Numbered from the stretch's first letter, positions 15,724 to 25,151 are shown. The stretch is DNA of 64,000 nucleotides from UBA2336 sp031395485 (GCA_031395485.1 JANNUS010000016.1:133339-197338), one strand, 5' to 3'. The notes: generated by a model from the letters alone, not told the origin. A program made the numbers and translations.

Positions 15724-18645
15724 ATGGAGAAGTTTTACAAACGTTTACTGGGGCCATTGCTAATAACGGCATTGGCTACCTCAATAACTTTGGCTCAAAC
15801 AAACATTTCGGGTACCATTAAGGACGGAGCCTCTAGCGAAACGCTGGCCGGAGTAAACATTATAGTTAAAGACAGGGTGATAGGCACTCTAACCAATGGT
15901 GATGGGCAATTTAGCCTTAAAGTTAATCAGCCCCCTCCTTTTACATTGGTGATATCCATCATCGGTTATAAGGGACAGGAAATCCAGATTACGGAGGCCA
16001 CAACCACGCTAGATTTAAAACTAGATGAAGACCTCACAACACTTGGAGAGGTACAAATTACCGGAGCACCTGTTGATGATCGTATTCTTGACATTGGATC
16101 AATTGAAACGATGAATCTATTAGGCGTACAGAATACTCCCTCCGACAATTATTATAAAGGTCTTATAAATATGAAAGGCCTTGATATGACAACCAGTAGT
16201 GTCAATTTTCAAATCATTAACGCACGCGGTTTTAATTCAACCGGTAATACACGCTTTGTGCAATTAACGGATGGAATGGATACGCAAGCACCTGCCCTTA
16301 ATTTTCCGATTGGTAATTTAAATGGACCGTCAGAATTAGATGTTGAGAGTGTTGACCTGATTCCAGGTGCAGCCTCAGCATTGTACGGGCCTAACGCTTT
16401 TAATGGAATTTTACTTGTTAACAGCAAAAGCCCGTTCGATTATCAAGGGCTTAGTGCGTTCGCAAAAGTTAGCATGAACCACATTGGAGATTCTGATTTG
16501 AACTCCGAAGGGAACGGAGAACTTGGTCCAGGATCAGCGCAACCTATGTATGAAGGATCGTTGCGTTATGCAAAAGCTTTTAATAATAAGTTTGCCTTTA
16601 AAATTGCATTGTCTTACAGTGCCGCCACCGACTGGTACGGAACAAACCTTAGAGATAAAAATGCTGCGTTTACTCCTAACGGATATTCCTTTAACCCCGG
16701 ATCAGACCAAGTGCATAAGTTTGGAGATGAAGTTGCCAATAATATCGCCTTACTTAGCCTTAACCCAACCGTACAAGGAATTATAAGTGGCGCTGGCTTA
16801 GGTGCTTACCTTGGAGACATACCAAATGATATTGTTTCGAGAACTGGATACGAAGAACGTCACCTGGTTGATTACGATGCAAAGAATGTAAAGGCTAATG
16901 TTGGTCTACATTATCGCATTAACGATAAGCTTGAAGCATTGTATAGCTTAAATTACGGTGCCGGAACTTCCGTGTATACGGGAGCGCAACGTTACTCGCT
17001 AAATAATTTTAATATTCAACAACATAAAGTTGAACTTAAAGGCGATAACTTCTTCATTAGAGGGTACACTACAATTGAAGACTCAGGCGATTCGTATATC
17101 GCAGACTTAACCGGAGTTTTGGTTAACAGAGCATGGAAAAGTGATGCCACCTGGTTTACAGAATATACTGTTAACTATCTTGTATCATTAGCCACACAAG
17201 GAGTTGCTCCTACTACTGGTGGCACCCCTGCACAAATGGAAGCCGCGCACGTTGCCGCACGGACTGCAGCGGATTTTGGTCGCTTTTTGCCGGGCACTTC
17301 TACCTTTAACACAGCCTTTAACAACGCACGAAAAGATGTTATCCCTAGCGGTTCACTATTCGATGACCAAACCAGGTTGTATCATGGCGAAGCCCAGTAT
17401 AATTTCAAAAATCAAATTAAATTCATGGAATTACTTGCCGGAGCAAGCTACCGTGTGTTTGACCTTCAATCGAACGGAACAATTTTTGCCGATACTGCCG
17501 GCAATGATATTACCATTCAGGAAGTTGGTGCCTATTTGCAAGCATCTAAAAGAGTGTTGAACGATAAGCTCAAGCTTACTGGTTCGCTCCGTTACGATAA
17601 AAACGAAAACTTCGACTCACAAATTAACCCCAGAATTTCGGGCGTGTACTCCTTTAACCCAAATCAAAATTTAAGGGTGTCGTATCAAACAGGTTTTCGT
17701 AACCCGGGTACACAAGGGCAGCATATCGATTTAAACGTACTCACGTACCGTTTACTAGGCGGGCTTCCGCAGTATGCGCAATCGTATAATGTATTTCAAA
17801 ACGCATATACTGTACGCTCGGTTAATCAATATATTGCTACCGTTGCCTCCCTTGCCGGAACAGGTATTTACACCGGCAGCAATACCGGCCTTGCCATTGG
17901 AGACCCTGGAGCGTTAGATCAACTAGAGGCTGTTACGGGCGCTGATCCTGTAAAGCCAGAGCGCGTTCAATCCATTGAATTCGGTTACAAAGGCCTTGTT
18001 GGTAATAATTTCTTCTTCGACTTTGCGTATTACAGAAACTCCTACGAAGATTTTATCACGCAGGTGATCTTGCGTCAGGCGGCAGGCCCCATTGATTTCG
18101 CTGCTACCGGAGCCCCTATTGAACAAAATGTTAGAAATGCACAAACACTATTAACACCCGGTGTTGATGCTTCCGGAAGACACAACTCGTATTCTGTTTA
18201 CACAAACCTCGATAAGAAAGTAACAGCACAGGGTTTTGTTATTGGAGCCGACTACGCCTTAGGAAAAGGATACAAACTAGGCGCCAATTACAACTGGAAT
18301 AAATTGAATGAAGAATTAGGCGGTGGCTACTTGTCGGAGTTTAACACACCCGAGCATAAGTTTAACGTAACCTTCGGTAATCGTAAAATAACCGAAAACC
18401 TTGGTTTCAATGTGGCGTACCGTTGGCAAGATGCCTTTCTGTGGGAAGCAACGTTTGCACAAGGTGAAGTGCCTGCCGTTGGCGTTTTTGATGCCCAGGT
18501 TAGTTACAAGCTAAAAGGTATGAAGTCGGTTATTAAACTTGGCGGATCAGACCTCTTTAACACCCGTTACGTGTTAAACTATGGTGGGCCTACATTGGGT
18601 GCTATCTATTATCTGTCGGTTACTTTTGATCAATTGATGAATTAA
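15724..18645 (+). CDS. TonB-dependent receptor paired with a GDSL lipoprotein
   Basis: Large outer-membrane receptor, 973 residues. Signal peptide about 1-24 (ending ITLAQ), carboxypeptidase-regulatory-like domain about 28-105, plug about 120-240 (INARGFNSTGNTRFVQLTDGMD; VDLIPGAASALYGPNAFNG), then the barrel, ending in FDQLMN. Twenty bases separate it from a gene for a GDSL-type lipoprotein, so they probably form a receptor-plus-surface-hydrolase pair. The substrate is unknown; an esterified ligand is only a guess from the partner. Confidence 0.9.
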   Translation: MEKFYKRLLGPLLITALATSITLAQTNISGTIKDGASSETLAGVNIIVKDRVIGTLTNGDGQFSLKVNQPPPFTLVISIIGYKGQEIQITEATTTLDLKLDEDLTTLGEVQITGAPVDDRILDIGSIETMNLLGVQNTPSDNYYKGLINMKGLDMTTSSVNFQIINARGFNSTGNTRFVQLTDGMDTQAPALNFPIGNLNGPSELDVESVDLIPGAASALYGPNAFNGILLVNSKSPFDYQGLSAFAKVSMNHIGDSDLNSEGNGELGPGSAQPMYEGSLRYAKAFNNKFAFKIALSYSAATDWYGTNLRDKNAAFTPNGYSFNPGSDQVHKFGDEVANNIALLSLNPTVQGIISGAGLGAYLGDIPNDIVSRTGYEERHLVDYDAKNVKANVGLHYRINDKLEALYSLNYGAGTSVYTGAQRYSLNNFNIQQHKVELKGDNFFIRGYTTIEDSGDSYIADLTGVLVNRAWKSDATWFTEYTVNYLVSLATQGVAPTTGGTPAQMEAAHVAARTAADFGRFLPGTSTFNTAFNNARKDVIPSGSLFDDQTRLYHGEAQYNFKNQIKFMELLAGASYRVFDLQSNGTIFADTAGNDITIQEVGAYLQASKRVLNDKLKLTGSLRYDKNENFDSQINPRISGVYSFNPNQNLRVSYQTGFRNPGTQGQHIDLNVLTYRLLGGLPQYAQSYNVFQNAYTVRSVNQYIATVASLAGTGIYTGSNTGLAIGDPGALDQLEAVTGADPVKPERVQSIEFGYKGLVGNNFFFDFAYYRNSYEDFITQVILRQAAGPIDFAATGAPIEQNVRNAQTLLTPGVDASGRHNSYSVYTNLDKKVTAQGFVIGADYALGKGYKLGANYNWNKLNEELGGGYLSEFNTPEHKFNVTFGNRKITENLGFNVAYRWQDAFLWEATFAQGEVPAVGVFDAQVSYKLKGMKSVIKLGGSDLFNTRYVLNYGGPTLGAIYYLSVTFDQLMN

Positions 18646-18664
18646 TTTGTAAAGGAGAACAACT

Positions 18665-20137
18665 ATGAAAACACTCAATAAATTCTCAGCCTTTATTATC
18701 TGCTTCATGTTTGCAGCAGCGTGTACGTACGATTTCCCCGAAGTAATTGAAGCACCCACGCAGGGTACTGCCGATTTTACAAAAATGATTTCGGTGGGTA
18801 ATTCATTAACGGCAGGCTTTATGAACGGTGCCTTGTATACCGAATCGCAAAACAACTCGTTTGTTTCTACCCTTGCTACACAAATGGCTTTAGTTGGTGG
18901 AAGTGAAACGTTTAATCAGCCAACCGTAAATTCAGCGAATGGCTGTTTTAATCCTTCAGGTGGATGCACTGCCGGTAGACTCTATTTAAAAATAAGCGGA
19001 GCAAGCGCGGTGCCTACGCCAAAAGCTGGTGATGGTGGTGCTGGCTTTGCAGCATTATCTGCACCCGACAAAGCTGCCTTAAACAATTTCGGAGTTCCAG
19101 GGGTAACACTTGGCCAATCATTATCTGCAGCCTTAAGTGGAAACCCTTATTATGCTAGAATTGCTTCCAATGCTGGTACTTCAACACTTATGGGCGATGC
19201 TGCCGCTGCCTTAGCAAATGGAGGAACATTCTTTACATTTTGGTTAGGTAATAATGATGTGCTTGGATACGCTACAGGAGGTGCTGCCTCACCTATTTTA
19301 ACTACAACAGGTGATTTTACAACGTACTTCAATGGAGCCTTAAACACAATGTTAGCTGCGAATGTTGATGCGAAAGGTGCTGTAGCAAATATACCCGATG
19401 TAACAACTGTTCCTTATTTCACAACAATTCCTTATAACCCGGTTACGCTTGTACAGGGTCAGGTAGATGCACTAAACCCCGCTTTTGCAGGTTATAACGG
19501 AGGACTTGATGGTGCTTTTGGTGGTGGCTTTATATCAGCTGAAGAGCGTGATGCTAGAAAAATTATTTTTTCTGTCGGAAAAAACCCGGTAACCATCGTT
19601 GATGAATCTTTAACAGATTTATCTGGTATAGGAATACCCGTAAAGTACAGAGAGGCAACAGCCAGTGATCTTTTAGTTCTTACCGCTTCATCATTTATTG
19701 GAACGCTCGTTGGTGGAAACCCATCTCTTATTAATGGTGTTTCTGTTCCGTTAGCTGATATGTGGGTTGTTGGTGGCTTAGATGGCGCTTGGGTTGCAAC
19801 AACTACGGAGAAAGAAGAAATTCAAAACGCTATTACTGCATTCAACGCTATCATTGCTGCTGGCGTTGCTGCTAATAACGACCGACTTGTACTTGTTGAT
19901 GCAAATGCTGCACTCACCCTAATTAAAACTACAGCTGTATCGATTAACGGATCATCTTTAACCGCTTCGTTGTCGCCTCCAAATGGTGCCTTTTCACTTG
20001 ATGGTGTGCACCCGAATGCACGTGGAAGTGCCTACATCGCGAATGAATTTATTAAAGCGATTAATGCAAAATTTGAATCGAACATACCATTGTGTAACCC
20101 AAATGCATTTATTGGAAACGAGTTACCGGTACCTTGA
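18665..20137 (+). CDS. GDSL/SGNH-family lipoprotein hydrolase
   Basis: 490 residues with a lipobox (FAAAC, Cys20), so it should be lipid-anchored. It keeps SGNH blocks: block I VGNSLTAG with the nucleophile Ser47, block III LGNNDVL, and block V DGVHPNARG with Asp446 and His449. Block I has Asn in place of the Asp of GDS. The stretch between is long and rich in Ala, Gly and Thr. It directly follows the TonB receptor gene and precedes a terminator. It is probably an esterase or lipase on the cell surface; substrate unknown. Confidence 0.85.
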   Translation: MKTLNKFSAFIICFMFAAACTYDFPEVIEAPTQGTADFTKMISVGNSLTAGFMNGALYTESQNNSFVSTLATQMALVGGSETFNQPTVNSANGCFNPSGGCTAGRLYLKISGASAVPTPKAGDGGAGFAALSAPDKAALNNFGVPGVTLGQSLSAALSGNPYYARIASNAGTSTLMGDAAAALANGGTFFTFWLGNNDVLGYATGGAASPILTTTGDFTTYFNGALNTMLAANVDAKGAVANIPDVTTVPYFTTIPYNPVTLVQGQVDALNPAFAGYNGGLDGAFGGGFISAEERDARKIIFSVGKNPVTIVDESLTDLSGIGIPVKYREATASDLLVLTASSFIGTLVGGNPSLINGVSVPLADMWVVGGLDGAWVATTTEKEEIQNAITAFNAIIAAGVAANNDRLVLVDANAALTLIKTTAVSINGSSLTASLSPPNGAFSLDGVHPNARGSAYIANEFIKAINAKFESNIPLCNPNAFIGNELPVP

Positions 20138-20158
20138 TCACTTTGTTTACCATTAAAT

Positions 20159-20192
20159 AAAAATACCAGATCGAAAGGTCTGGTATTTTTTT
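20159..20192 (+). terminator. Rho-independent terminator after the GDSL gene
   Basis: Arms AAATACCAGA and TCTGGTATTT flank the loop TCGAAAGG, followed by a T run. It closes the receptor-GDSL unit just before the repeat array. Confidence 0.85.
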
Positions 20193-20207
20193 ATCCTGCC
20201 CAGTAAC

Positions 20208-20237
20208 CGTCACTTCGCAGCTAACCGTCACTTCGCC
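20208..20237. repeat. Two truncated half-copies of the palindromic repeat
   Basis: CGTCACTTCGCAG at 20208-20220 and CGTCACTTCGCC at 20226-20237 match only the left outer arm of the full repeat. They look like decay products or incomplete copies at the array edge. Confidence 0.75.
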
Positions 20238-20244
20238 ATAACCC

Positions 20245-20342
20245 CGTCACTTCGCAGGGAGGAACGACCGGAGAAGTCTCCCACCACGTACACCAATCAT
20301 ATTTACCCGAAGGAGATTTCTCCGCTGCGCTGCGAAATGACG
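20245..20342. repeat. Palindromic repeat, plain copy
   Basis: 98 bases. The outer arms pair with one mismatch, and inner arms CGGAGAAGTCTCC and GGAGATTTCTCCG also pair with one mismatch. Transcribed, it would fold into a long hairpin with an internal loop of about 30 bases. Confidence 0.9.
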
Positions 20343-20350
20343 AATACCCA

Positions 20351-20471
20351 CGTCACTTCGCAGGAAGCTTGCCTGCCCGTAGGCAGGGAACGACCGGAGA
20401 AGTCCCCCATTCAGTACACCGAACATCCATATAACCCATAGGAGATTTCTCCGCTACGCTGCGAAATGACG
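20351..20471. repeat. Palindromic repeat with nested palindrome
   Basis: 121-base copy with the same arms. It has a 20-base nested palindrome at 20368-20387 (GCCTGCCCGTAGGCAGG core) absent from the plain copies on each side. Confidence 0.9.
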
Positions 20472-20484
20472 TGAGTAAAAAAAC

Positions 20485-20581
20485 CGTCACTTCGCAGGGA
20501 GGAACGACCGGAGAAGTCTCCCACCAAGTACAACCACCAAATAACCCGAAGGAGATTTCTCCGCTGCGCTGCGAAATGACG
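20485..20581. repeat. Palindromic repeat, plain copy upstream of the GIY-YIG gene
   Basis: 97 bases, nearly identical to the copy at 20245-20342. It ends 25 bases before the GIY-YIG gene start. Confidence 0.9.
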
Positions 20582-20606
20582 AATAAAAGAAAAGTTATAT
20601 TTAAGA

Positions 20607-20906
20607 ATGGTAAAAGGTGGTTGCATCTATATCATGAGTAATAATCATTACACCGTATTTTATACTGGTGTTACTTCTGACTTATTCTCGCGCATAACAG
20701 AGCATAAAGAAAATCACTATCCTAAAAGTTTTACAGCACGTTATAACATTCATAAACTTATTTATTATGAAGTTCTTGCTTCCATAGAAGAGGCAATTGA
20801 TCGAGAAAAGGTTGTAAAAAAACTTGCAAGAAATAGAAAGTTAGCTTTAATCGAAGCTATGAATCCTGAAAGAAAGGATTTATTTGAGACGATAAAAAAG
20901 TGGTAG
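20607..20906 (+). CDS. GIY-YIG family single-domain endonuclease
   Basis: 99 residues forming one GIY-YIG nuclease domain. The conserved parts are visible: the GIY-like strand CIYIMSN, the YIG-like strand FYTGVTSDL, the catalytic Arg in SRITEHK, the metal-binding Glu in IDREKVVKKL, and the conserved Asn in LARNRKLALI. Members cleave DNA or DNA structures; this short group has no proven substrate. The gene stands alone between two copies of the palindromic repeat, 25 bases from one and 5 from the next. The pattern resembles REP palindromes with their RAYT enzyme, but with a different nuclease fold. All key residues appear present, so activity is plausible. Confidence 0.92.
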   Translation: MVKGGCIYIMSNNHYTVFYTGVTSDLFSRITEHKENHYPKSFTARYNIHKLIYYEVLASIEEAIDREKVVKKLARNRKLALIEAMNPERKDLFETIKKW

Positions 20907-20911
20907 ATGTA

Positions 20912-21012
20912 CGTCACTTCGCAGAGAGGAACGACCGGAGAAGTCTCCCAACTAATACACCGAACAGTCGGATAACCCGAAGGAGATTTCTCCGCTACGC
21001 TGCGAAATGACG
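20912..21012. repeat. Palindromic repeat, plain copy downstream of the GIY-YIG gene
   Basis: 101 bases, starting five bases after the GIY-YIG stop. Arms as in the other copies; the left arm is followed by AGAGAGG rather than GGGAGG. Confidence 0.9.
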
Positions 21013-21047
21013 TAAATGAAAAGCGCACGAAATCACGAATACCCTTC

Positions 21048-21059
21048 CGTCACTTCGCC
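21048..21059. repeat. Truncated half-copy of the palindromic repeat
   Basis: CGTCACTTCGCC only, the same truncated form as at 20226-20237. Confidence 0.65.
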
Positions 21060-21068
21060 ATTAACCCC

Positions 21069-21188
21069 CGTCACTTCGCAGGGAGTTGCCTGCCGGTAGG
21101 CAGGGAACGACCGGAGAAGTCCCCCATTCAGCACACCGAACATCCAAATAACCCGAAGAAGATTTCTCCGCTGCGCTGCGAAATGACG
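21069..21188. repeat. Palindromic repeat with nested palindrome
   Basis: 120-base copy, with the nested element TTGCCTGCCGGTAGGCAGG at 21086-21104 inserted cleanly between GGGAG and GAACGACCGG, which are adjacent in the plain copies. Last copy of the array, ending eight bases before the YdcF-like gene stop. Confidence 0.9.
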
Positions 21189-21196
21189 GTAACTAA

Positions 21197-21961
21197 TCAA
21201 ACATACCCAGCTACTTTATATGCAACCATACCTGTCCATTCCTTGAAAAGCCTCTGCCAAATCATAATAGCCTCTGCTCTCGGAACAAAAAAAACATCCG
21301 GTGTGTAATACCTGGGATGCGTATAGAAATCGCAACTAAACGCGTCAAGATCAAAGCCTACCTTCTTAAAACAAGCAACAGATCTTCGCAAATGAAAAGC
21401 CGAGGTAATTAGCAAATAGCTACTCTCCTGCTCGCCACTCAAAATTTCCTTTACATTAACAGCCGATTCATGTGTGTTACGTGATTCATTTTCAACAGTT
21501 ATAGCCTCACGCGGAATCCCCATGAGTAACATGACACCCGCTAACTCATCAGCCTCTTTGCGTGCTTTAGTAATCAGTCGGCCGCTGCCGCCACTAATCA
21601 TGATCTTCTTTATAATTCCCCTTTTATAAAGTTCAACCGTATGCACTACGCGATCTGCGCCATGCTGAAAGTATACCCGATCGTTAGGGAGTCTATCATT
21701 TTGTGTAACGCCTGTTAGAACAATACCCCACGTATAGGTTTGTCTGATAGCCGAATAAGGTGTTGGCTCAACCTCCCACGCACCCATTACTTCATTGGCA
21801 ATAAAATCGTTGGAAAAAAATAAGAGTAAAGAAAAGCCAATCAACAAGAGATTTTTTTTTCGACTACTCTTTTTATTAAAGAAGGAAAGAATAAAGCAAG
21901 AAACTACAATTACGAGGGGGTTCGTAAGAAAGTTTAACACTTTTGATAGGATAAAGAACAT
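21197..21961 (-). CDS. YdcF/ElyC-like DUF218 membrane protein
   Basis: 254 residues: two N-terminal membrane helices (about 5-25 and 37-55), then a DUF218 domain (about 78-235) with GIVLTGVTQND, the conserved IMISGGSG and a late SAFHLRRS motif (ITSAFHLRRSVACF). E. coli relatives (ElyC, SanA) act in envelope integrity or lipid-carrier metabolism. The domain faces the periplasm by analogy. Precise role unknown. It is leftward, with the repeat array directly behind it. Confidence 0.85.
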   Translation of the reverse strand: MFFILSKVLNFLTNPLVIVVSCFILSFFNKKSSRKKNLLLIGFSLLLFFSNDFIANEVMGAWEVEPTPYSAIRQTYTWGIVLTGVTQNDRLPNDRVYFQHGADRVVHTVELYKRGIIKKIMISGGSGRLITKARKEADELAGVMLLMGIPREAITVENESRNTHESAVNVKEILSGEQESSYLLITSAFHLRRSVACFKKVGFDLDAFSCDFYTHPRYYTPDVFFVPRAEAIMIWQRLFKEWTGMVAYKVAGYV

Positions 21962-21999
21962 ACGCTAAGTTGAAAAATGGCACATTCAGTATCTTCAAA

Positions 22000-24900
22000 T
22001 TACTTTCGTTTTAACGCTGCCGGTGTCGAGAGATTACTAATACCATCGATTATTCTCCGCAGCACATCGAAGTATAGCAGTATTCCTAATACAAATGACA
22101 TTGACCAAATAACACCTGTGTTAAAATAAAACGTGTCAATATTCTTGCTAAGGAAATGCTTTGCAGGCATATAAAACTGGGCATCAAAATCTATCACGTG
22201 ATCTGGATCAGGATCTTTATAAATCGGATATATTTTTTGAATTAATTTCCCATCCTTTTCTATTATACGATGATTCTCCGATAAGTTTTTTACAAGATCG
22301 GTAATCGTTTCATTATGATAGCTCTCTCTAAAAAGCTCAAACTGCCGATCCTTTTCCGGTGTATTGGTCATGGTCGCAATTTTCTTCTCTTTTTCAAGGT
22401 CGGCATTGTTATACCGATGAACATAAACCCGCTTTAGGCGTTCTAAAAACCCTATTGCCTGCTGGAAAGTAGCAGTGTCAAACTTACTAATTGATAACGA
22501 GCCCATCCAAGGCAAATCGCCACTGTTCACCTCTTGTGATTCTATTGTTAACTCACGGTAAATTAATTCAAGGTCTTTTGCGACTTTTCGCTGAGCTTCC
22601 TGATCATTCGATTTAATATTATTTAGACAATACTGAAGTTTTGTTTCTAATTCAGGAATAAAATATACTTTTTGATAATCGGAATTAGCCATTACCTTAT
22701 CATACAAATAAAATTCCTGTTCAAATCTATTGTCTTTAAACTGCGCTACCATAGCGGCTTCAAATGCCCACCGTGAGGCCATTAAATCACCAACAAATGG
22801 AACGGTAGCCGTGTTGCCAATGGCAGGGTTAAGCTTATCAAATTTCACTACTACCCCACTCAGTATGAGTTGAGGTATTATTAAAATAGGGATTAAAATG
22901 TAAATGGTAACTGCCGAGTTAAAGGCGGAAGATATATTCAATCCAAGTACGTTTGCAAAACAAGAAACCGTAAATAGGATTGCCCAATGCTCAAAAACCA
23001 TTCCCTGTATGGATAATATATAATTGCCCAACAGCACAAACATGAGCGACTGTATTGCCGATAACGTAAAGAGAATTGAGACTTTAGAGAGTAGATAACT
23101 ACTGCGACTCAGGTGTAAGAATGCCTCTCTTTTTAATATTTTTCTATCGCGTATAATCTCCTCGGCACTTACCGTAAGCCCCATAAATAAGGAAACAATT
23201 ACGCTCATAAAAAGATATGCCGGAAGATTTAAATTCTTACTAAAGACGTACCCTAATAAAAGCTTATCGTCAACATTATAGTACCGTACAATAAAGGCTA
23301 AGATAAACGCGAGCAAGGGTGCTTCCAGCAGGTTAATAATCATGTACTGCCGATTATGAATTTTCGACTGAACATCGCGCATCATAAATAACCACATTTG
23401 CTTTATTCGTGTGGGGATTCTCAACGTTGATTTTAATGCTTCATGAGCAGTAACAATCGCGGGTGCCTTTGCCTGCTGTACATAAACTCTATTCCACTGT
23501 GAGGCTGATATTTTCCGTTCGGGTGTAAAGTTTCCGTACTCATTAATAACTTTCGTCTCAATTATATTAAATATTTGTTCAGGGTTAACATTACCACATT
23601 GTTGACACTCGCCCTGGTCACTGTTAATAAGATTAATACTTCGTTTAAAATACATTATGGCATCCACCGGGTTACCATAATAAATCTGGTGTCCTCCAAA
23701 ATCAAGAATTACAAGCCGATCAAATTTTTTGAAAATATCAGATGATGGCTGATGGATTACCGCAAATACTAATTTTCCTTTTAGCGAAAGTTCCTTCAGC
23801 AGATCAATTATATTTTCTGAGTCACGGGATGAAAGACCGCTGGTTGGTTCGTCACAAAAAAGTACCGAAGGCTCACGTAATAATTCGAGACCAATATTAA
23901 GACGTTTGCGCTGCCCCCCACTTATTGTTTTTCGAAGGGGTGAGCCTACTTTTAACTCTTTAGTTTCGGAAAGGCCCAGATCTTCGAGCACGCGCAATAC
24001 CAAGGAATCAATTTCGGGCTCTGTCTTGTCGCTAAAACAAAGTTTAGCGGCAAAATACAAATTTTGATATACGGTAAGATCTTCAATAAGAAGGTCATCT
24101 TGCGGAACAAACCCAATTACACCTTCTATTTTTTCAGGATCACGGTGAATGTCAATTCCATTAATTATCACCTGCCCTTTCGAGGGTCTTTCAGATCCAT
24201 TTAAAACGTGCAGCAAAGTAGACTTACCTGCCCCACTTGCGCCCATCAGTGCAATCAAGTTGCCCGACTCTTCTGCCAGGTTAATATTCTGCAACCCGAT
24301 CTTACCTCCTTTAAAATTATAATCGATTGATTTGGCCTCGAACGTAATTCGTCCACCGTTACCAAGCTTCTTAAAACAACTAAGAATATCACCATAATAT
24401 ACAGGCTCATCCTTTTCCCATCGCAAAGAACTGCCGACAGCTAAAACCTGAATAGATCCGGAGGTTAAAAGTGAGCCATTAAGGAACAAATCAGACTGTC
24501 CTAAATATTTAACAAAGTATAGCTCTGCCTGCTGAATGTATAGTATTTCAATAAAACCGCTTAGGTGAGCTCTTCTAATATGCTTAGCCTGTAAAAAAGC
24601 TTTGTCCTCATTGGCATCAATAATTAACAGCGCGGCATGATCCAATTCTGAAGATTGCTGCCCCTTCACAAATTTTATAATGGAATTAAGGTCATCTTCC
24701 TTTACATTGAATGCAACACAAATGATTTTCATTAGCGCCTCTTCGTTGGTAGATATTTGAGCATCTGCCAAAACAATCCGTGCCAGTTCTAAAACAATAA
24801 TTACCTTTTGCTTCTGTGTGAGTTCTTTGCTAATCTCAGCGCAGATTTGCTGAAGTGTTTGAGAGTCAGCTTGTTTGGTAATGGTTGACTTGGTGAACTC

Positions 24901-25053
24901 ATCAAAAAGCTCAACGTAAGGTTCCACCTTATTTTCGGGAAGATGATCTTTTAGGAAAAGTATGATTTGGTCTCGCTCCTGACGGGTAACATCATCTAAC
25001 TTTGCCACCACGGCAAACAAGCGAAGGATTGCTTTGAGTATTGGTTCACTCAT
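22000..25053 (-). CDS. Large fused ABC exporter (TerB-like domain, ATPase, ABC-2 membrane domain)
   Basis: 1017 residues in one chain. An acidic helical N-terminus (about 1-135) resembles TerB-like domains; then a middle region (about 140-230) of FHA-like strand pattern; then an ABC ATPase with Walker A GASGAGKS (271-278), signature ISGGQ (377-381) and Walker B VLFCDEP (397-403); then ABC-2/ABCG-type membrane helices from about 575 to 770 and a last helix near 985-1005. A CxxC pair (GECQQCG) follows the ATPase. The ATPase-before-membrane order is that of ABCG exporters. Cargo is unknown. A lipoprotein gene lies upstream on the same strand, behind its own terminator. Confidence 0.85.
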   Translation of the reverse strand: MSEPILKAILRLFAVVAKLDDVTRQERDQIILFLKDHLPENKVEPYVELFDEFTKSTITKQADSQTLQQICAEISKELTQKQKVIIVLELARIVLADAQISTNEEALMKIICVAFNVKEDDLNSIIKFVKGQQSSELDHAALLIIDANEDKAFLQAKHIRRAHLSGFIEILYIQQAELYFVKYLGQSDLFLNGSLLTSGSIQVLAVGSSLRWEKDEPVYYGDILSCFKKLGNGGRITFEAKSIDYNFKGGKIGLQNINLAEESGNLIALMGASGAGKSTLLHVLNGSERPSKGQVIINGIDIHRDPEKIEGVIGFVPQDDLLIEDLTVYQNLYFAAKLCFSDKTEPEIDSLVLRVLEDLGLSETKELKVGSPLRKTISGGQRKRLNIGLELLREPSVLFCDEPTSGLSSRDSENIIDLLKELSLKGKLVFAVIHQPSSDIFKKFDRLVILDFGGHQIYYGNPVDAIMYFKRSINLINSDQGECQQCGNVNPEQIFNIIETKVINEYGNFTPERKISASQWNRVYVQQAKAPAIVTAHEALKSTLRIPTRIKQMWLFMMRDVQSKIHNRQYMIINLLEAPLLAFILAFIVRYYNVDDKLLLGYVFSKNLNLPAYLFMSVIVSLFMGLTVSAEEIIRDRKILKREAFLHLSRSSYLLSKVSILFTLSAIQSLMFVLLGNYILSIQGMVFEHWAILFTVSCFANVLGLNISSAFNSAVTIYILIPILIIPQLILSGVVVKFDKLNPAIGNTATVPFVGDLMASRWAFEAAMVAQFKDNRFEQEFYLYDKVMANSDYQKVYFIPELETKLQYCLNNIKSNDQEAQRKVAKDLELIYRELTIESQEVNSGDLPWMGSLSISKFDTATFQQAIGFLERLKRVYVHRYNNADLEKEKKIATMTNTPEKDRQFELFRESYHNETITDLVKNLSENHRIIEKDGKLIQKIYPIYKDPDPDHVIDFDAQFYMPAKHFLSKNIDTFYFNTGVIWSMSFVLGILLYFDVLRRIIDGISNLSTPAALKRK

Positions 25054-25092
25054 AGGTATTTTTTTAATAACTTAAATATACTCCTTAATCCA

Positions 25093-25130
25093 CAAAAAAA
25101 ACCCGTCCCGATAGTTATCGAGACGGGGTT
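25093..25130 (-). terminator. Terminator after the lipoprotein gene (minus strand)
   Basis: Read on the minus strand, ACCCCGTCTCGATA pairs with TATCGGGACGGGT around a short loop and is followed by eight T. It sits between the lipoprotein gene and the ABC exporter gene, so the two are probably separately controlled. Confidence 0.8.
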
Positions 25131-25151
25131 CATCATCATTTTTTGTTGAAT

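Noticed and set aside
20208..21188. CRISPR array
   Set aside because: The repeats are long (97-121 bases), self-complementary, and the gaps between them vary and hold a gene; there are no uniform unique spacers and no cas genes.
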